Part shown: in pieces, positions 22,742 to 31,234 of the stretch
Layout of the letters: the number at the start of each line of letters is the position of its first letter
Numbering within the stretch: the first letter of the stretch is position 1
NCBI GenBank assembly: GCA_028285485.1
Contig: JANQPC010000017.1
Span: 1-52,697 of the forward strand
Reading direction: 5' to 3'
Length of the DNA stretch: 52,697 nt
Origin: Paracoccaceae bacterium
GTDB lineage: Bacteria; Pseudomonadota; Alphaproteobacteria; Rhodobacterales; Rhodobacteraceae
Translations under genes and position numbers: made by a program
Notes under the pieces: model-generated
What the model saw: only the letters and a program-made list of their open reading frames with translations
Told to the model about the DNA's origin: nothing
The model's database searches: none

Positions 22742-23797
22742 CTAATCGATGTATTCCTCGGTATCGTCCTCGGCATCCACGATAAGCTGGATGACATCCT
22801 GCGCCAGAAGCTGCTTGGCAACTTCCACCAGCGCCCCCTGCGCATCGCGTACATCGCGCGCGCGCACCGGGCCCATATTGCCCATCTCTTCCACCAGCAT
22901 GTCGCGTGATCGGGTGGGAAGCGCGCTCAGAAAATGATCCCGCAGCTCTTCCTTTGCGCCCTTCAGCGCAAGGGGCACGGTGCTGCCCGACACGCCGCGC
23001 ATGACCTTGGCGAGATCCTGCCCCTCGATGCGCACGAGATCGTTGAAGGTGAACATCTGCGAGCGGATCGCCTCGAATTCTTCCGGCGAGCGTTCCGAAA
23101 GGTGCGCGGTGACGGATTCAAATAGGCTCTCATCGAAGCTGTCAAAAAGCTTGGCCATCCGCTGGACGCCCGGAAGATCGCCGGGATCCTGGTTTGCCGC
23201 GAGGACATCGCTGCGGAGCGACGCCTCGATCTGAGAGAGGAGATGCTCCGGCACATCGTTGAGCTCCAGCATGCGTTCGAGCACGCGCATCATCCGCTCC
23301 TGGCCCAAAAGCGGCAGCACACGCGCGGCCGCGACCGAAGGCAGGTTCGCCGCGATCACGGCAATCGTCTGATCCTGTTCGCCTTCGAGATATTCGGCGA
23401 TGGTTTTTTCATCTACCTCCGCAATCTCCTGCCAAAGCGCGTTTTCGGTTTTGCCGGCATTCGTGCCGATATCCTTCATGATCTCCTCAACGCGCTCTTC
23501 CGGCAGGAAGGTGGATAGCAGCGCCTTGGCGGTTTCAAGCGTGTTCGGGCGGATCGTTGCGGCGGTTTCGATGAAATCGGCGATCACCTGTTCGGCCACC
23601 TCGGCATGGATCGGCCCGATGCCGGAGATCGCGCGGGTAATCGCTTGAATTTCAGCGTCTTCCAGCCGTTGCATGAGCGCAGAGCCACGCTCTTCCCCCA
23701 TGCACAGGATTAGGATCGCTGCCTTTTCGGCTCCAGAAAGATTCATCGCGGCGGGCCGTTTCTCAAGCGTCTCGGTATGAACAGAGGTGGTGGGCAT
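22742..23797 (-). CDS. fliG: Flagellar motor switch protein FliG
   Basis: C-ring protein that receives torque from MotA. Conserved features include LSGAEKAAILILCMGEERGS at the N-terminus and the middle/C-terminal armadillo-like helices with SVAAARVLPLLGQERMMRVL. The C-terminal torque domain contains FTFNDLVRIEGQDLAKVMRG. It has 351 residues, normal. It ends the run fliF-fliH-fliN-fliP-fliG, with only 31 bases between fliP and fliG. Confidence 0.96.
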   Translation of the reverse strand: MPTTSVHTETLEKRPAAMNLSGAEKAAILILCMGEERGSALMQRLEDAEIQAITRAISGIGPIHAEVAEQVIADFIETAATIRPNTLETAKALLSTFLPEERVEEIMKDIGTNAGKTENALWQEIAEVDEKTIAEYLEGEQDQTIAVIAANLPSVAAARVLPLLGQERMMRVLERMLELNDVPEHLLSQIEASLRSDVLAANQDPGDLPGVQRMAKLFDSFDESLFESVTAHLSERSPEEFEAIRSQMFTFNDLVRIEGQDLAKVMRGVSGSTVPLALKGAKEELRDHFLSALPTRSRDMLVEEMGNMGPVRARDVRDAQGALVEVAKQLLAQDVIQLIVDAEDDTEEYID

Positions 23798-23828
23798 ACA
23801 GGTGTTCCGTTGTCATTCGGCGCCGCGG

Positions 23829-24656
23829 TCATAAACCGGTGGCCGTGGAGTAACTTTGGATCATGCTGCCAGCCAGCATGTACCAGCCGTCGATCAGCAC
23901 GAAGAAGACGATCTTGAACGGCAGCGAAATCAGAACGGGCGGCAGCATCATCATACCGGCGCTCATCAGGATCGATGCGACGATCAGGTCAATCGCCAGA
24001 AACGGCAGGAAGATCAGGAAGCCAATCGTGAAGGCCCGGCGCAGTTCCGAGATCATGAAGGCCGGAACAAGCGCGCGCCAGCCCACCTCTTCCACGGTAT
24101 CCGGCACCGGTTCGGCGGCAACGCCGTCGGCCTCGGCGGCGATATCCATGAAGAGCTGCGTATCCTTGGGGCGCGTGTTGACGAACATGAACTCCTTGAA
24201 GGGCGCCGCCATCCGCGGCATCGCCTGTGCTTCGGTGATCGAGTTCTCCATCAGCGGCTCCACCCCCTGATCCCAGGAATCCTGGAACACCGGCTGCATC
24301 ACGAAGAAGGTCATGAACATGGCCATGCTGGTCAGCACGATGTTGGGGGGCGTCTGGTTGAGGCCGAGGGCAGAGCGCAGGATCGCGAACACGATGACAA
24401 AGCGCGTGAAGCTTGTGGCCACCACCAGAAGGCCCGGCGCAACGCTCAAAACTGTGGTAAGCGCCAGAAGCTGAACGATGCGCCCGCTCAGCGTGGCCCG
24501 TTCATCGGAATCCGCGGGTGCGTCGCTGACAGTGGCCGCGAGATCGCCCAGAAGCGTGCCGGTATCCTGCGCCCCGGCGGGCGTGGCCGCCATGGCCAGC
24601 ATCCCTGCGGCGGAAAGCCAGGCCGATGCGCGTTGGAAATGAAGAAAACGTCTCAC
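23829..24656 (-). CDS. fliP: Flagellar export gate protein FliP
   Basis: Integral membrane part of the type III export gate. It has a cleavable signal (ending near TPAGA) and four membrane segments; LVVATSFTRFVIVFAILRSA, LNQTPPNIVLTSMAMFMTFF and the later VPAFMISELRRAFTIGFLIF are near-consensus. Length is 275 residues. It lies between fliN and fliG rather than next to fliQ/fliR, which are 7-11 kb away. Confidence 0.96.
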   Translation of the reverse strand: MRRFLHFQRASAWLSAAGMLAMAATPAGAQDTGTLLGDLAATVSDAPADSDERATLSGRIVQLLALTTVLSVAPGLLVVATSFTRFVIVFAILRSALGLNQTPPNIVLTSMAMFMTFFVMQPVFQDSWDQGVEPLMENSITEAQAMPRMAAPFKEFMFVNTRPKDTQLFMDIAAEADGVAAEPVPDTVEEVGWRALVPAFMISELRRAFTIGFLIFLPFLAIDLIVASILMSAGMMMLPPVLISLPFKIVFFVLIDGWYMLAGSMIQSYSTATGL

Positions 24657-24683
24657 CGTTTTTGCCCCGTATCCACGCCGCGC

Positions 24684-25067
24684 CTAGGCGGCGGTCTCCT
24701 TGAGAATTTCCGTCAGCGTTACGCCCACCCGGCCATCTTCCAGCTTGGTGAGATCGCCGCGGGCGATGCGCTTGTGGTTGACCAAAACATCCACGCTACC
24801 CCCAATCTCGCGATCGAGCTCAACGATGGAGCCGCGGCCCAATGCCAGAAGATCGGCGATGGGCATGTTGCAGCGGCCCAAAACCACCTGAACCTGCATC
24901 GTGATGCCCATCAGCGGATCGAGCGTTGCGCCCTCGGGGGCTGCGCCCGGCTGGGCCTGGCCTGCCTCCGCCGTCACTTCAAGCGCTTGCAGGCTGTCTG
25001 CGGGCGCGGCGGCCTCGGCGGGCGGCGGTGCGGCGGGGGCTTCGGGGGTATCTTGAGTGTCAGTCAT
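24684..25067 (-). CDS. fliN: Flagellar motor switch protein FliN
   Basis: C-ring component with a SpoA domain. The C-terminal 75 residues contain MQVQVVLGRCNMPIADLLAL and VELDREIGGSVDVLVNHKRI, the FliN signature; the N-terminal 50 residues are a Pro/Ala-rich extension. The start at 25067 gives MTDTQDTPEAPAAPPP and overlaps the fliH end by eight bases. 127 residues. Confidence 0.92.
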   Translation of the reverse strand: MTDTQDTPEAPAAPPPAEAAAPADSLQALEVTAEAGQAQPGAAPEGATLDPLMGITMQVQVVLGRCNMPIADLLALGRGSIVELDREIGGSVDVLVNHKRIARGDLTKLEDGRVGVTLTEILKETAA

Positions 25068-25728
25068 GGGTGACGCTCCTGCTGTCAGTCGTCTGAAGTG
25101 AGTGTTCGGCAAGCGCCTGGCGCACCGCGTTCTGGATGCTGTCGGTGATCCGGGCGAGGCTGAATTCCATTGACCCATGCCGCCATTCCACGCGCGCGTC
25201 GCCATCCGCCATCGCCGGATCGGCCTGCACGGAAACGCGCATGTCGTCACCGCTTGCGCCGAAGGCATCGGCAATCGCCGCCCCATGATCGCGCAGAACC
25301 GCATCGGAGACGGTGACGTGCAGGCTGGGCACACCGCCCGCCAGCGTGACGCAGCGCTTGATTGCGGCAACCGCGCGATCCTTTGAGGTTGCCTCAAGGA
25401 TCTCGGGCAGCACGAGTTCACAGGTATTCACTGCAAATTCAAGAAGTTGATGTTCCAGCGCGCGGCGATGCGCTTCGGCATCGCGGCGCAGATCGGCCAC
25501 CGATTGCGCCAGCGTATCGAGGGCAATCTGGTGCCGGCTGGCAAGATCGCTGGCCGCCTCTTCGCGCGCCTCGGCCTGCCCTGTGCGATGGCCCTCGGCA
25601 TAGCCCTCAGCGCGCAGCTTTTCCTTCAGCGCGTCCAGCGCCAGCCCATCGGCGGCCAGGGCCACGGATGCGAGGGCGCCGCCCTGCAACCGCTCCTGAT
25701 CGAAGTTTCTGTGGAAGATACCGGTCAT
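25060..25728 (-). CDS. fliH: FliH-like export ATPase regulator
   Basis: Cytoplasmic regulator of the export ATPase FliI. It is 222 residues long, with a helical, Ala/Glu/Arg-rich middle (EGYAEGHRTGQAEAREEAAS, an AxxxG/AxxxA-type repeat) and a C-terminal domain with LVLPEILEATSKDRAVAAIK and the closing WRHGSMEFSL strand, as in FliH. Position between fliF and fliN supports this. It overlaps fliN by eight bases. Confidence 0.8.
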   Translation of the reverse strand: MTGIFHRNFDQERLQGGALASVALAADGLALDALKEKLRAEGYAEGHRTGQAEAREEAASDLASRHQIALDTLAQSVADLRRDAEAHRRALEHQLLEFAVNTCELVLPEILEATSKDRAVAAIKRCVTLAGGVPSLHVTVSDAVLRDHGAAIADAFGASGDDMRVSVQADPAMADGDARVEWRHGSMEFSLARITDSIQNAVRQALAEHSLQTTDSRSVTHD

Positions 25729-25740
25729 ATTCCTGCGCCC

Positions 25741-27405
25741 CTATGCCGGTTTCGACAGCCAGTTTTGCACGGCCTGTGTGGCCAGTTCGGGCCGTTCGGT
25801 CACCAGCCCGCCGGCGCTTTCAATCGCCTGGCGGGATACGCCGCCCTGAACGGCCGCGATCTGCACCGTGCCATCCATCGTGGTGGCGCCGGGGCCGAGA
25901 ACCATGCCGGGCTGGCCAAGCGTGCTGGGATCGCCCTGGGGCAGTTGCTGCACCTGCGCGCCGCCATCGGCGATTGCCACGGGATCGGCCCCATCCGCGC
26001 CGATCTGCGCATTTGGCTGCGGCGCTTCCAGCAGCATCCGCACCACGGGGCGCACGCCGAAGGCCAGCACCGCCACCACAAGGATCAGCGCAAAGACCCC
26101 GCGCAGGACCGAGGGCAGATAGGTTTGCACCAGCTGCCCGAAGCCGCCGCCCACCGGGCCGTCAAGCTCATGCGAAACGGTGACAAACTGAAGGCTGTCG
26201 ACCGAGACCATATCCCCCCGCGCCGCATCGAAGCCTATGGCCGCGCGGATCAGTTGGGCCAGGCGCTCAAGCTCCGCTTCATCCCGCTCTGCATAAACCA
26301 GCGCCTCGTCTTCGCCCTCGGAATAGACGCCATCCACAAGGGCGGCGACAGAGATCCGCTGGATCGCGCCGGGCTCTGCCACGGTTTCGGTAAGCGTGCT
26401 GGCAATCTCGTAATTGATGGTCTCGCCGGTAACCTGGGATTCGGCCACCGCACCGCTGCCGGCAACGACGCCCGCATCGAAGGGCGGCAGGTTGCCGGCA
26501 GTGCCCACCTCCGGCCCACCCGGCTGTTGATCACGCGATGTCTGTTCGCGCGTCTCGGTCGAACGCACGACCTGCCCCTCTGGGTCAAACCGTTCCGAAC
26601 GAGTAACCTGGCGCACGGTGCTGAGATCAACATTCACCTCAACGCGGGCATTTCCCACGCCCACGCGCGCATTCAGGATATCGGTGATCTTGCGGGCGAT
26701 CCGATCTTCGATCTCGGACTGGCGCGAATGGAGAGCGGATTCCCCTGCCCCATCGGCATCGTCGCCGAGGATCGTTTCGCCGTTTGCCGACAGAACGGTG
26801 ACCCGCTGGGGCACCAGATCGGGCACGGCCGAGGCCACGAGCGCCCGGATCGCCGCGCCCTGCCGGCGCCCGATCGCGCCGCCGCTGCCCGCAGAGATGA
26901 TGACGGAGGCAGAGGGTTCGGGCCTGTGCCGGGCGAACGCCTCCCGCTCCGGCAGAACAAGATGCACCCGCGCCGCCTCGATCCCGTTGATCGTTTGGAT
27001 TGAGCGGGCAAGTTCGCCCTCAAGCGCCCGAAGCCGCGTGACCTTCTGAAGGAAGGTGTTCATGCCCATGCCGTTGGCGCCATCGAATAGCTCCCACCCT
27101 GGCATCCCATCGGTGGGCAGGCCGGAATCGGCGAGCACCATGCGCGCGCGCGGGATATCTTCCTGCGGCACGCTGACAAGCGATCCGTCGGGAGACACGC
27201 GCACGCGGAAGCCGGCCTGCTCCAGCGAACTGACGATGCGGCTGGCGCTTGCGGGCGAAAGCTCGCTGTAAAGCGCGGCGTAGGTCGGCGCCATCACCGC
27301 GCCCAGGCCGAATAGAACCGCGCCCAGCGTTCCCGCGAAGGTCAGCGCCAGGATCGAAAGCTTCACGCCACCCAACGCTTTCAGATTTTGCACGATGCTG
27401 CTCAC
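25741..27405 (-). CDS. fliF: Flagellar MS-ring protein FliF
   Basis: Inner-membrane MS-ring subunit. Conserved parts include the N-terminal membrane helix (LSILALTFAGTLGAVLFGLG), YAALYSELSPASASRIVSSL, the ARVHLVLPEREAF box, and NARVGVGNARVEVNVDLS; a second membrane helix is near VLRGVFALILVVAVLAFGV. About 554 residues. The start codon is GTG; the one at 27405 is better placed (AGAGG five bases before) than the in-frame GTG at 27411. A CtrA-type box lies immediately upstream, at 27415-27429. It heads fliF-fliH-fliN-fliP-fliG. Confidence 0.95.
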   Translation of the reverse strand: MSSIVQNLKALGGVKLSILALTFAGTLGAVLFGLGAVMAPTYAALYSELSPASASRIVSSLEQAGFRVRVSPDGSLVSVPQEDIPRARMVLADSGLPTDGMPGWELFDGANGMGMNTFLQKVTRLRALEGELARSIQTINGIEAARVHLVLPEREAFARHRPEPSASVIISAGSGGAIGRRQGAAIRALVASAVPDLVPQRVTVLSANGETILGDDADGAGESALHSRQSEIEDRIARKITDILNARVGVGNARVEVNVDLSTVRQVTRSERFDPEGQVVRSTETREQTSRDQQPGGPEVGTAGNLPPFDAGVVAGSGAVAESQVTGETINYEIASTLTETVAEPGAIQRISVAALVDGVYSEGEDEALVYAERDEAELERLAQLIRAAIGFDAARGDMVSVDSLQFVTVSHELDGPVGGGFGQLVQTYLPSVLRGVFALILVVAVLAFGVRPVVRMLLEAPQPNAQIGADGADPVAIADGGAQVQQLPQGDPSTLGQPGMVLGPGATTMDGTVQIAAVQGGVSRQAIESAGGLVTERPELATQAVQNWLSKPA

Positions 27406-27414
27406 ATCCACCTC

Positions 27415-27429
27415 TTAATCTTGCTTTAA
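27415..27429. promoter_or_regulatory. CtrA-type box directly upstream of fliF
   Basis: TTAA-TCTTGCT-TTAA matches TTAA-N7-TTAA. Its inner end is only ten bases from the fliF start, so on the fliF side it would overlap the ribosome-binding region; on the fliL side it is about 105 bases upstream of the start. It may control fliL, repress fliF, or both. Confidence 0.5.
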
Positions 27430-27459
27430 CCTTTCTATATTTCCACATACCAAACTATG

Positions 27460-27497
27460 CAAGAACAAAAGTAAGATTATTCTTGAATTTATTCTTA
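27460..27497. promoter_or_regulatory. TTATTCTTG element between fliF and fliL
   Basis: CAAGAAC (27460-27466), TTATTCTTG (27477-27485) and TTATTCTTA (27489-27497). The first is inverted relative to the others. They fill the divergent fliF/fliL promoter, 36-73 bases upstream of the fliL start. Confidence 0.55.
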
Positions 27498-27532
27498 TGT
27501 CGGGATAGAAGTGCCGTCAAAGGAGATGCTTC

Positions 27533-28129
27533 ATGGCCAAAACGCCCCCTGAAGATCAGGAAACCGATGCAGAGCAGGCTGGCGAGGACGAGGTCCCTGC
27601 CCCGAAATCGCGCCGCAAGATCATCCTTGCGGCAGCGGCCGTGATCCTTCTCGCTGCCGCGGGCGGCGGCGGTTACCTGTTTCTCAGCGGCGGCTCCGGG
27701 GAAGAAATGGCGGAGAAAGCAGAGGGCGCCGAAGGCGAAAAGCCGAAGGACAAGGATAAGAGCAAGGATAAGGCCATGGATGATGGCGCGCCCCTTGCCA
27801 TCAACCAAAAATATGCGGTGGCGCCTTTCAAAGAGATTATCGTCAACATCTCGTCGATCACGATCAACGGCCAGGCGTCATCGCGGTTTCTCAAACTGAA
27901 CATCGCGCTTGTTTATGACCCCAACGCCGAAGGGGCCGAGCGGATCGAGGAGCGCCAGATCTATATCCGCGACTCCTTCGTTGAGTTCCTTCGCCAGGTC
28001 ACCGAGCGGGATCTCGATGGTTCCGCCGGGCTCGCCTTCCTGAAATCCGAACTGCTGCATCGAGTCCGCCTCCTTTCGGAAAGCGATGCGCCGAAAGACC
28101 TGCTGATCGCAGACCTGGTGATTCAATGA
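27533..28129 (+). CDS. fliL: Flagellar basal-body associated protein FliL
   Basis: Single-pass inner-membrane protein that supports the stator. A basic-flanked membrane helix (KIILAAAAVILLAAAGGGGY) follows a short cytoplasmic tail, and the periplasmic part contains FKEIIVNISSITINGQASSR and LDGSAGLAFLKSELLHRV, matching FliL. An AAGGAGATGCTTC ribosome site precedes the ATG. 198 residues. It heads the run fliL-fliM-DUF6468-like-motE with overlapping junctions. Confidence 0.9.
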   Translation: MAKTPPEDQETDAEQAGEDEVPAPKSRRKIILAAAAVILLAAAGGGGYLFLSGGSGEEMAEKAEGAEGEKPKDKDKSKDKAMDDGAPLAINQKYAVAPFKEIIVNISSITINGQASSRFLKLNIALVYDPNAEGAERIEERQIYIRDSFVEFLRQVTERDLDGSAGLAFLKSELLHRVRLLSESDAPKDLLIADLVIQ

Positions 28130-29022
28130 CCGACGCGCAAGTTGATGCCGTGGAAGACCTGATCATCGCCGCATCCGGCGGCGGCCCCGCACGGCTATCT
28201 TATCTGGAGCTTCTGGCGGGCGGCTTTGCCGAAGAGCTTGGTGCCGATCTTTCATCGCACCTGCGGGCCGAGGTGGCGGCAGAGCCTGGCGGGATTGACT
28301 ACCGCCCCGGCGCAGAGCTTCACGGCGAGTTAAGCGGCACGGTTGTGCGGCTGACCGCAGAGCTGCCGCCCTGGCCCGGCAAGATCATCCTCGCCTTCGA
28401 GCGGCGGGTGATGCTGGCCATGGTGAACGCGTTTCTGGGCCTCAACGCCCCCCCGGCGGAAAACGACGAACGCGCCTTCACGCGGCTCGAAGCCCGGCTT
28501 GTGCGCCAGATTGCGGAGACAGTGCTGAAGCGCTTTGCGGCCCATCTTGGCGCCCTGCGCACGCTATCGGTGCGCAGCGTTGAAATTGAAGAGCTGGGCG
28601 AAGAGGCGCCGCTCTGGGCGCAGGCCGAACGGTGTTTCACGCTGAAATCCGAACTGTCGCTTCTGGAATGCACCGGTGCGATGACGCTCGCGCTGCCTGA
28701 AGACAACCTTGCCGAAGACCGCGATCTCATTGCCGTTGTTCCCGAGCCCGATAGCGCGCTGGACGGCGAGTGGCGCAGCGAGCTTTCGCACCTGTTGCAG
28801 CAAGCTGACGTAACGCTGACGGCGGTGCTCGCCGAAACCCAGATCACGCTGGCCGATGCAATGGGCTGGCAGCCTGGAAAAACGATTGCCCTCGGCATCG
28901 ATACATCGCGGGAACTTGAGGTTCTCTGCGAAGGCCGCCCGGCATTTCGCGCTGTGGCAGGCCATCGCGATAGCGGCGCGATTGCCCTGCGGCTGACCAC
29001 CGAAGTGAACATGGAAAGGTAG
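28126..29022 (+). CDS. fliM: Divergent flagellar motor switch protein FliM
   Basis: C-ring protein linking FliG and FliN. A 298-residue protein whose middle domain (RRVMLAMVNAFLGLNAPPAE, then RAFTRLEARLVRQIAETVLK) and C-terminal SpoA domain (DVTLTAVLAETQITLADAMG) identify FliM. Two usual features look altered: the N-terminus lacks an LSQEEIDALL-like CheY-binding peptide, and the GGxG motif of the middle domain reads LGLN. It overlaps fliL by four bases. FliM identity is fairly secure from context and domain order. Confidence 0.8.
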   Translation: MTDAQVDAVEDLIIAASGGGPARLSYLELLAGGFAEELGADLSSHLRAEVAAEPGGIDYRPGAELHGELSGTVVRLTAELPPWPGKIILAFERRVMLAMVNAFLGLNAPPAENDERAFTRLEARLVRQIAETVLKRFAAHLGALRTLSVRSVEIEELGEEAPLWAQAERCFTLKSELSLLECTGAMTLALPEDNLAEDRDLIAVVPEPDSALDGEWRSELSHLLQQADVTLTAVLAETQITLADAMGWQPGKTIALGIDTSRELEVLCEGRPAFRAVAGHRDSGAIALRLTTEVNMER

Positions 29023-29029
29023 ACGAACA

Positions 29030-29383
29030 ATGGCACTCCTGATCGATGCGATTATCCTTTGCTTGCTCGTGGCGACGATTTCTTACGCGTTCCTTGTGGA
29101 GCGGCGCTTGCGCGCGCTGAAAGAAACGTTGGGCGAGCTTGAGCCCGCTATCGGAGAGTTCTCGCGCGCCGTCGATCGCAGCGAAGGCTCGGTTGCGCAG
29201 CTGCGCTCGGCGGCGACAAACCTGGGCGCAGAGGCGCCCGCCCCGGCACCGGAACGCCCCGCGCAAGCCCAGCGCAGCCGCGCGCCGCGCAGTGCACCCC
29301 GCGCCCCCGGGGCGATGCGCGTGCCCGCGAAGGCCGAACTGATCCAGAGCTTCTTTGACAGCGCGCGCGAGGGCCGGGCATGA
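29030..29383 (+). CDS. Small membrane protein, DUF6468-like
   Basis: A 117-residue protein with one N-terminal membrane helix (MALLIDAIILCLLVATISYA) and a cytoplasmic part rich in charged helix and Pro/Arg/Ala linker, ending in VPAKAELIQSFFDSAREGRA. Small proteins of this layout sit between fliM and motE in many alphaproteobacteria. Function unknown; co-transcription with fliL-fliM is implied by the seven-base gap and the four-base overlap with the next gene. Confidence 0.6.
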   Translation: MALLIDAIILCLLVATISYAFLVERRLRALKETLGELEPAIGEFSRAVDRSEGSVAQLRSAATNLGAEAPAPAPERPAQAQRSRAPRSAPRAPGAMRVPAKAELIQSFFDSAREGRA

Positions 29384-30000
29384 AACGGCTCCGCCCCTCG
29401 CACCTGTTCCTCGGCGCGCTGGCGCTCGCCGCGGCAGGCAAGATCGGGCAACTCGGCAGCAACGCCATTGCCCCGAGCGAACATGCCACGATGGCAACCG
29501 CCCTCAGCGTGGTAAGCCCTGCCGCAGCGGCGGAAGGCAACGAGGAAGAGGTTGAACCCCAGGTTTGCGAAGCGCCGGAAGCCGTGTTTGCGGAGATCAA
29601 GCGCGAACGTGAGCTTCTGGTTCAGCAATCCGACGCGCTGCTTCAGCAGGAGGCGCGGGTTCAGATCGGGCAGGAGAAGCTTGCGGCGGATGCCCAGCAA
29701 CTGCGCGATCTCAAAACCGCACTGGAGGAGCTTCTGGCAAAGGTCGAGGCGCAGCAGACGGCGGATGTGGAGCGGCTCGTAAACCTTTATCGTAACATGA
29801 AGCCCAAGGCCGCCGCCGATATCATCAACGAGATGGATATCGAGATCTCGGTACTCGTGCTTGGCACGATGCCAGAGCGGGATGCAGCGCCTATCCTTGC
29901 GGGCCTCGATGCGGCGCGCGCACGGGCCATTTCGAAGATCCTGGTGGAACGTTCAAAGCTGCCGGGCGATCAGGATTTCTCCGGCCTTCGGCTGCAATAG
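29380..30000 (+). CDS. MotE-like chaperone protein
   Basis: A 206-residue exported or membrane-anchored protein: the N-terminus has a hydrophobic segment (HLFLGALALAAAGKIGQLG), followed by a long coiled coil (EIKRERELLVQQSDALLQQE and onward) and a C-terminal MgtE-N-like domain with LVNLYRNMKPKAAADIINEM. In rhizobia MotE is the chaperone of the periplasmic motor protein MotC. It closes the fliL operon. The MotE assignment is good; its partner here may be the large exported protein at 6967-8799. Confidence 0.75.
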   Translation: MKRLRPSHLFLGALALAAAGKIGQLGSNAIAPSEHATMATALSVVSPAAAAEGNEEEVEPQVCEAPEAVFAEIKRERELLVQQSDALLQQEARVQIGQEKLAADAQQLRDLKTALEELLAKVEAQQTADVERLVNLYRNMKPKAAADIINEMDIEISVLVLGTMPERDAAPILAGLDAARARAISKILVERSKLPGDQDFSGLRLQ

Positions 30001-30010
30001 CCTTTCCGGT

Positions 30011-30033
30011 GGCGGCCCCTCAGACGGGCCGCC
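30011..30033. terminator. Hairpin between convergent motE and flhB
   Basis: GGCGGCCC-CTCAGAC-GGGCCGCC, a perfect eight-base stem with a seven-base loop, 11 bases after the motE stop. No T-run follows; it could terminate either strand weakly. Confidence 0.5.
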
Positions 30034-30100
30034 CCGCCCCCACACTCTCCGACACGACTGATCAAGCAAGAAGGCAGGCGCCGGAACCGCTCTGCGCAGC

Positions 30101-31225
30101 CTAGTCCTCAAGCCGCAGCCGTGCCCCTGCGGGCGGCTTCAGGTTCAGATCGCGCTTCAGCCCGATCACGTAGCTGATGATCTCGGCCACCGCGCGCCAA
30201 TGCTCGGTCGGCACCATCTCATCAACCTCAACCGTGGCATGCAGCGTGCGGGCCAGCGCACGGCTCTCCACGATCGGGATATCGGCCTCGCGCGCGAGCT
30301 TCCGGATCTGGGCCGCGATCTTGTCGGTGCCCTTGGCCACACAGACGGGCCCCGCATCGCGGCCCATCTCATAGCGCAGCGCAACCGCGTAATGGGTTGG
30401 GTTCGTCACGATCACCGAGGCGGTGGGCACCGCGGTGGTCAGCCGCTGCCGCGCCCGCTGGCGCTGAATGCTGGCCCGCTTGGCCTTGATGATCGGATCC
30501 CCCTCGCTGTCTTTGAATTCATCGCGTACTTCGCGCAGGCTCATGCGCTGCTTCTTCAGCCATTGCGAACGCTTCCAGATCACATCGGTGGTCGCGGTGA
30601 AGGCAAGAAGGGCGGTGGTGGCGACGAGCGTGTAGGTCGCCGCCTCGCGCCCGTATTGCATGAAGGCTTCGGGCACGAAATCGGCCGATTGCCAGATATT
30701 CACCACCGCATCGCGGCCGAACCAGAAGGCGAAGCCTACGATGAAGACCACCTTCGCCATGTTTTTTGCGAACTCCACCATGGCATCGGCGGAAAAGAGG
30801 CGTTTGAACCCGCCGATCAGCGAGATCTTTGAAATCTTGGGCTTGATCCGTTCAACGGAAACAACCGTTTCGCCCTGCACGATCACGCCGAAAAGCGCCG
30901 CCATCACCATCAGGATCGCGATGGGGGTAAGAAGCTTGCCGGTGGAGGCCAGCATGCCGTTCACGACGATGCCGAGATCGCGCATGCCCGTGCGCCCCGC
31001 CCCAACCTCCAGCGATGAGGCGGCGGCCATGGTATTGCCCAGCACCTCGGCCAGCGACGTAAAAACGGAGGGCGCCATGAACACCGTGATCATGCACAGC
31101 GACAAGACGCCCATGAGGTTCGAGGGCTCGCGGGATGAGGGAACATCCCCTTTCTTCCGCGCGTCGGTGAGCTTCTTCTCTGTCGGCTCTTCCGACTTGC
31201 TGCTGCGATCTTCCTGGTTTGACAT
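30101..31225 (-). CDS. flhB: Flagellar export switch protein FlhB
   Basis: Export-gate protein that switches substrate class after hook completion. Four membrane segments precede a cytoplasmic domain with the autocleavage motif NPTH at residues 275-278 (context VIVTNPTHYAVALRYE). The N-terminus reads DRSSKSEEPTEKKLTDARKK, typical. 374 residues. It ends the long minus-strand run that begins with flgB and converges with motE. Confidence 0.97.
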   Translation of the reverse strand: MSNQEDRSSKSEEPTEKKLTDARKKGDVPSSREPSNLMGVLSLCMITVFMAPSVFTSLAEVLGNTMAAASSLEVGAGRTGMRDLGIVVNGMLASTGKLLTPIAILMVMAALFGVIVQGETVVSVERIKPKISKISLIGGFKRLFSADAMVEFAKNMAKVVFIVGFAFWFGRDAVVNIWQSADFVPEAFMQYGREAATYTLVATTALLAFTATTDVIWKRSQWLKKQRMSLREVRDEFKDSEGDPIIKAKRASIQRQRARQRLTTAVPTASVIVTNPTHYAVALRYEMGRDAGPVCVAKGTDKIAAQIRKLAREADIPIVESRALARTLHATVEVDEMVPTEHWRAVAEIISYVIGLKRDLNLKPPAGARLRLED

Positions 31226-31234
31226 TCCGCTGCC

